NCBI GenBank assembly: GCA_018385415.1
Contig: JAHAZA010000011.1
Location: 1-17,731, forward strand
DNA from: Treponema sp.
Lineage (GTDB): Bacteria; Spirochaetota; Spirochaetia; Treponematales; Treponemataceae
Length of the DNA stretch: 17,731 bases
Direction: 5' to 3'
Part shown: positions 15,108-17,731 of the stretch, piece after piece
Numbering within the stretch: the first letter of the stretch is position 1
Layout of the letters: each line of letters starts with the position of its first letter
Position numbers and translations under genes: made by a program
Notes under the pieces: generated by a model
What the model saw: only the letters and a program-made list of their open reading frames with translations
Told to the model about the DNA's origin: nothing
Database searches by the model: none

Positions 15108-15145
15108 TAAATTTTTATACTAAAATCTAATTAAGGAATTTTGGT

Positions 15146-17065
15146 TTGAAAAGCAGTCTTAAACATTATGGTTCTTGTAAAATCTTTTTGATGATTGTTG
15201 CAGCCGTGATGTTTTGTGGCTGCTTTTTTTCTTGTTCAAAAAATATAACAGTTTCTTCGTTAACTGGAACCCTTGATGAGGTTGACCGTTATATAATTCA
15301 AGGGCAGTCTGAGGCTGCTCTTAAGCTTCTTGTAAAAACAGATAAAAAATCACTTCCACCTGTGGCTCGATTGGGAATTTACCGCAGGTATGTCAAACTT
15401 GGCGAAACAGCCCGTGCAGAAAAATTAATCAAATCCTGCTTGAAAAAAAATCCAAATGATAAGCAGTTGCTTGCCGTATATTCTTCGATATTGCTGAAAA
15501 AGAAAAATATAAAGGAAGCTCTTTCTGTTAGCAAAAAATTATCCGGAACAGAATATGGTTCCCTTTATGCAGAAGCTTTGCTGCGTTCCAGACTTGAAAA
15601 TGCAGATGCTGTATATTCTTTCGATGATTTCTGCTCAGATGATTACGTGCAGGTTTACTTCGATGCATATTCTGGTTCAAAAGATAACCGATGGCTTCGA
15701 AACTGCGCTGTGGTAAATCTGATTAAAGGTAAAACTGAACAGGCTTTTGCTGTCTATCCAAAAACTTTTCAAGATTCCACTGACGCATATTTCTGGTCGC
15801 TGGTAACTTATGATAATAAAAAATTTGTAGATGCCGCTGAAAATTTAAAAACAGCCATGACGCTTTTAGATCGAGAGCTTGCAGATGAATACGATCTTAA
15901 AAGGAATATTCATATAAAACGAAATTTAAACTTGAAAATCAGAGCATTACTTGCAGACTCGTATATAAATCTTTCTGAAGAAAAACTTGCAGAGAAAGAA
16001 CGTAATTCTCTTCTTGAATATATAACTACGTTTGAAGATGAAGCTCTCAATTCTGGTGATATAAACATTGCTGGAGGAATTTCTAGTGATGATGTTTTAA
16101 GCATTATCTATCTGAACAGCGCTGTTTGGGCATTGTCTCGTGATGATCTGAAGGGTGCTTATAATCTGCTTTCTTTTTGCGTGCAGCATTGGCCTGATTT
16201 TGTTCCTGGTTTAATTGCATATGGAAATTATGCTTACAATTCTAATCAGTTGAAGCTTGATGATCCTATGACACAGGAACTTCGTAAGCTTGGAATCCGT
16301 TCAATGGATATGGAAGCGTATGACGAACTTCCTAAAATTCCTGTAGAGGATGCTATTGCAAGAATGGAAGATAGTCTTGGCCGCTTTAAAAACTTTGAAT
16401 TATATGTTGCAAAGCTTGATCTTGAAGATAAAATTCAAAATTACTCAGACAAAGCATATTACGGAAAAATTTATAACACCATTGAACGTAATACTCTTGG
16501 TACAAATCTTTATCCTCCTGAAATTGCAAGATATGCAGTACACGGACTTTTAATGCTTGACCGAAAAGAAGAAGCAGAGTCATTGTTTAATTTATATATT
16601 TCAAGCCGCTATCAGTTTGATGATCAGAAAAACTTTTATGATGAATTATTTATTCATATACATGAAATTCAAAAATGGGAAGTTGAATATGCTGCGTGGT
16701 TTGCAGCAGAAGCGGGAAAAGCAAAGCTTGCATGCCAGCTTTATGAATTTGTTGTTTTTAATGAATATATAAAGGATTCTAAAAAAGTTCGTGAAATTTC
16801 ACCAAGAGCTTCGATTCCTGCAATGATGAATCTTTCTATGATTTATTCAAGTACAAAACAAAAGTCTGAAGCACTTGCCCTTTATGGAAAAACTGCAAGC
16901 TTATCACAGAATCTTCGTGAAAAATCTGAAGCTTTGTATCGTATTGGTATTTTGTATAATGAAATGGACAAGGTAGAAGATGCAATAAAGTCTTTAAAGT
17001 ATTCTGTTTATTTGAATCCTGATCATTCAAGAGCCAGACTTCTGCTTGCAAAATTAAAAGGCTAA
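15146..17065 (+). CDS. TPR-repeat lipoprotein of unknown function
   Basis: A 639-residue protein with a lipoprotein signal: KSSLKHYGSCK, a hydrophobic run (about 13-29), then either FFSC (C30) or FCGC (C26) as the lipidated cysteine; spirochaete lipoboxes are loose, so the site is open. Helical repeats follow. TPR-like units are visible at about 50-130 (ARLGIYRRYVKLGETARAEKLIKSCLKKNPN) and clearly at the end, about 590-636 (EALYRIGILYNEMDKVEDAIKSLKYSVYLNPDHSRARLLLAKLKG). No enzyme motif is seen, so it is probably a scaffold at a membrane facing the periplasm. The start is TTG with AAGGA (15133-15137) 8 nt upstream; the next in-frame ATG (residue 16) would cut into the signal peptide. It follows nusB by 38 nt. 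Confidence 0.75.
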   Translation: MKSSLKHYGSCKIFLMIVAAVMFCGCFFSCSKNITVSSLTGTLDEVDRYIIQGQSEAALKLLVKTDKKSLPPVARLGIYRRYVKLGETARAEKLIKSCLKKNPNDKQLLAVYSSILLKKKNIKEALSVSKKLSGTEYGSLYAEALLRSRLENADAVYSFDDFCSDDYVQVYFDAYSGSKDNRWLRNCAVVNLIKGKTEQAFAVYPKTFQDSTDAYFWSLVTYDNKKFVDAAENLKTAMTLLDRELADEYDLKRNIHIKRNLNLKIRALLADSYINLSEEKLAEKERNSLLEYITTFEDEALNSGDINIAGGISSDDVLSIIYLNSAVWALSRDDLKGAYNLLSFCVQHWPDFVPGLIAYGNYAYNSNQLKLDDPMTQELRKLGIRSMDMEAYDELPKIPVEDAIARMEDSLGRFKNFELYVAKLDLEDKIQNYSDKAYYGKIYNTIERNTLGTNLYPPEIARYAVHGLLMLDRKEEAESLFNLYISSRYQFDDQKNFYDELFIHIHEIQKWEVEYAAWFAAEAGKAKLACQLYEFVVFNEYIKDSKKVREISPRASIPAMMNLSMIYSSTKQKSEALALYGKTASLSQNLREKSEALYRIGILYNEMDKVEDAIKSLKYSVYLNPDHSRARLLLAKLKG

Positions 17066-17117
17066 AAAAAATGCACCTCCTAAAATTGAACTTTATTTGT
17101 CCAACTTTAGGGGTGCA
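17064..17117 (-). terminator. Rho-independent terminator of groES
   Basis: Arms 17072-17088 and 17102-17117 form a stem of about 16 bp with one bulged base and one G-U or A-C type mismatch around a 13-nt loop. Read on the minus strand, the stem is followed by a run of T (the A-run at 17064-17071 on the plus strand), the classical form. On the plus strand it stands 6 nt after the TPR gene stop but lacks a following T-run, so it serves groES mainly. Confidence 0.85.
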
Positions 17118-17124
17118 CTTCACG

Positions 17125-17141
17125 AAAGAGTTCCTCTTTTT
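17125..17141 (+). terminator. Small hairpin with T-run, possible end of the plus-strand operon
   Basis: AAAGAG (17125-17130), loop TTC and CTCTTT (17134-17139) form a perfect 6-bp stem that runs into TTTTT. It lies after the larger hairpin and could finish the alaS-to-TPR transcript. It is AU-rich and short, hence low confidence. Confidence 0.35.
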
Positions 17142-17154
17142 AGAAAAAGAAAAG

Positions 17155-17430
17155 TTATTTTTCAATAACTGCGATGATATCAGAATTCTTAACGATAAGA
17201 TATTCTTCACCATCCATCTTAATCTGTGTACCTGCATATTTATCATACATGATGGTTTCACCAACTTTTACAGTTACAGGATCTTTTTCTGTTCCAGGAC
17301 CTACAGCTTCTACTGTTGCTGTCTGAGTTTTTTCCTGAGCAGCTTCTGGAATAATAATGCCTGATGCTGTTTTTGATTCTGCTTTTGCAGGTTTTACAAG
17401 AACTCTATCTGCTAAAGGTTTGATTTTCAT
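17155..17430 (-). CDS. groES: GroES co-chaperonin (Hsp10)
   Basis: A 91-residue co-chaperonin that caps GroEL and drives ATP-dependent folding in the cytoplasm. Visible are the start KIKPLADRVLVKPAKAESKTASGIIIPEAAQEKT, which contains the GroEL-binding mobile loop (about 17-34), then VGPG, and the C-terminal EEYLIVKNSDIIAVIE. The length is slightly under the usual 95-97. The ATG has a strong ribosome site AAGGAG (plus-strand 17437-17442). groEL does not follow: the gene ends in its own terminator, so groES is monocistronic here, as in T. pallidum and other spirochaetes where the two are separate, to my recollection. No CIRCE element is present upstream. Confidence 0.97.
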   Translation of the reverse strand: MKIKPLADRVLVKPAKAESKTASGIIIPEAAQEKTQTATVEAVGPGTEKDPVTVKVGETIMYDKYAGTQIKMDGEEYLIVKNSDIIAVIEK

Positions 17431-17464
17431 TTAGAACTCCTTAAATATTTTAAGTTATATAAAC

Positions 17465-17494
17465 AATATATTAATATTCTGCGAATTCCGTCAA
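17465..17494 (-). promoter_or_regulatory. groES promoter
   Basis: On the minus strand, TTGACG (17489-17494) and TATATT (17465-17470) are separated by 18 bp. The predicted start is near 17458, giving a leader of about 28 nt with a strong AAGGAG. No CIRCE repeat (TTAGCACTC-N9-GAGTGCTAA) is seen, so HrcA control is not indicated. Confidence 0.65.
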
Positions 17495-17571
17495 TAAAAA
17501 ATAAAAAAAATTACGGAAGTGTAAGTATTGATAAGGGGAATTTTCTTGTAAATTCAAGGAAATTCGGGTGC

Positions 17572-17653
17572 AAAAAAAAGTGAAAAAAAAATCAAAAATT
17601 TTCGAAAAAAATGAAAAAAGTTGTTGACACAAAATCATAAAAGATGATATATT
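17572..17653 (+). promoter_or_regulatory. Strong promoter with phased A-tract upstream element
   Basis: TTGACA (17624-17629) and TATATT (17648-17653) stand 18 bp apart. Upstream are five A-tracts (17572-17579, 17583-17591, 17594-17598, 17605-17611, 17614-17619) whose centres are 8.5-12 bp apart, roughly one per helical turn. Such phased tracts bend DNA and act as UP elements for RNA polymerase, as at ribosomal RNA and other very active promoters. The driven gene starts beyond the window. Confidence 0.75.
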
Positions 17654-17659
17654 CACATC

Positions 17660-17731
17660 ACTCGCCGCTAAGGCAAGTGCAGCAACAAAAGTTGCAAGAT
17701 ATTTGAAATATAAAATCAGGGAAGGAAAGAA
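17660..17731 (+). other. Structured 5' leader of an unseen downstream gene
   Basis: Downstream of the strong promoter lie two small hairpins: CTCGCC/GGCAAG (17661-17666 with 17672-17677, one mismatch) and GCAAC-AAAA-GTTGC (17682-17695). A palindromic ATATTT-G-AAATAT follows at 17698-17710. The last bases, AGGGAAGGAAAGAA, resemble a ribosome site, so a protein gene probably begins just past the window. A ribosomal RNA leader is the alternative; no boxA is recognisable. Confidence 0.45.

Noticed and set aside
15116..15121. TATACT as a -10 promoter for the TPR lipoprotein gene
   Set aside because: No -35 stands at a usable distance (TTGATA at 15082-15087 is 28 bp away), and the tight spacing behind nusB favours read-through.
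17431..17520. CIRCE/HrcA operator before groES
   Set aside because: No TTAGCACTC-N9-GAGTGCTAA pattern is present on either strand. The CTCGCCGCTAAGGC stretch at 17661 is not the CIRCE repeat and belongs to the divergent leader.
17654..17731. tRNA gene at the right end
   Set aside because: No cloverleaf or TTCGA T-loop can be formed; the two short hairpins and the purine-rich end fit an mRNA leader better.

Overview
The window looks like chromosome from a spirochaete of the genus Treponema, probably a gut or rumen species. The evidence is an AT-rich but not extreme composition, a short spirochaete-type alanyl-tRNA synthetase, a MurA with Asp in place of the catalytic Cys, a spirochaete-like lipoprotein signal, and the block alaS / surA-like (Tpn39b-like) / nusB / TPR lipoprotein / groES. 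From memory, that block resembles one in T. pallidum. No database could be searched, so the genus assignment is inference.

Layout. (1) 1-1692: a three-gene toxin-antitoxin operon of the HipBST type. A HipB repressor, a free-standing HipA N-terminal domain (HipS) and a HipT kinase are joined by two 1-nt TAATG overlaps. In front lie three near-identical 18-bp operator boxes whose centres are exactly 41 bp apart. (2) 1755-7600: a cytoplasmic alpha-glucan operon, malQ followed by a 1252-residue GH13 protein that ends in a histone H1-like KKAATT repeat tail. (3) 7606-8913, minus strand: a threonine synthase homologue converging on the GH13 gene with a 5-bp gap. Its PLP-binding lysine is replaced by arginine. 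(4) 9002-11606: pepT and murA in one apparent operon. (5) 11674-17065: alaS, a surA-like secreted protein, nusB and a TPR lipoprotein on the plus strand. (6) 17064-17494, minus strand: groES with its own promoter and terminator. (7) 17572-17731: a strong promoter with phased A-tracts and a structured leader that reads out of the window towards an unseen gene.

How the genes work together. HipB probably represses hipBST through the operator array, HipT is a Ser/Thr kinase toxin, and HipS probably neutralises it. MalQ and the GH13 protein would process internal maltodextrin or glycogen. PepT handles peptides; MurA starts peptidoglycan synthesis. AlaS, NusB and GroES are housekeeping; the surA-like protein and the TPR lipoprotein act in the envelope.

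A theme that crosses operons: hipB, malQ, thrC, pepT and alaS have no Shine-Dalgarno sequence and carry a -10 box only about 7-10 nt before the ATG, so they look leaderless. Genes inside operons, and groES, have clear Shine-Dalgarno sequences.

The items most worth a second look are the hipBST locus with its phased operators, the threonine synthase homologue without its lysine, the glycosidase with an H1-like tail, and the recurrent leaderless promoters.
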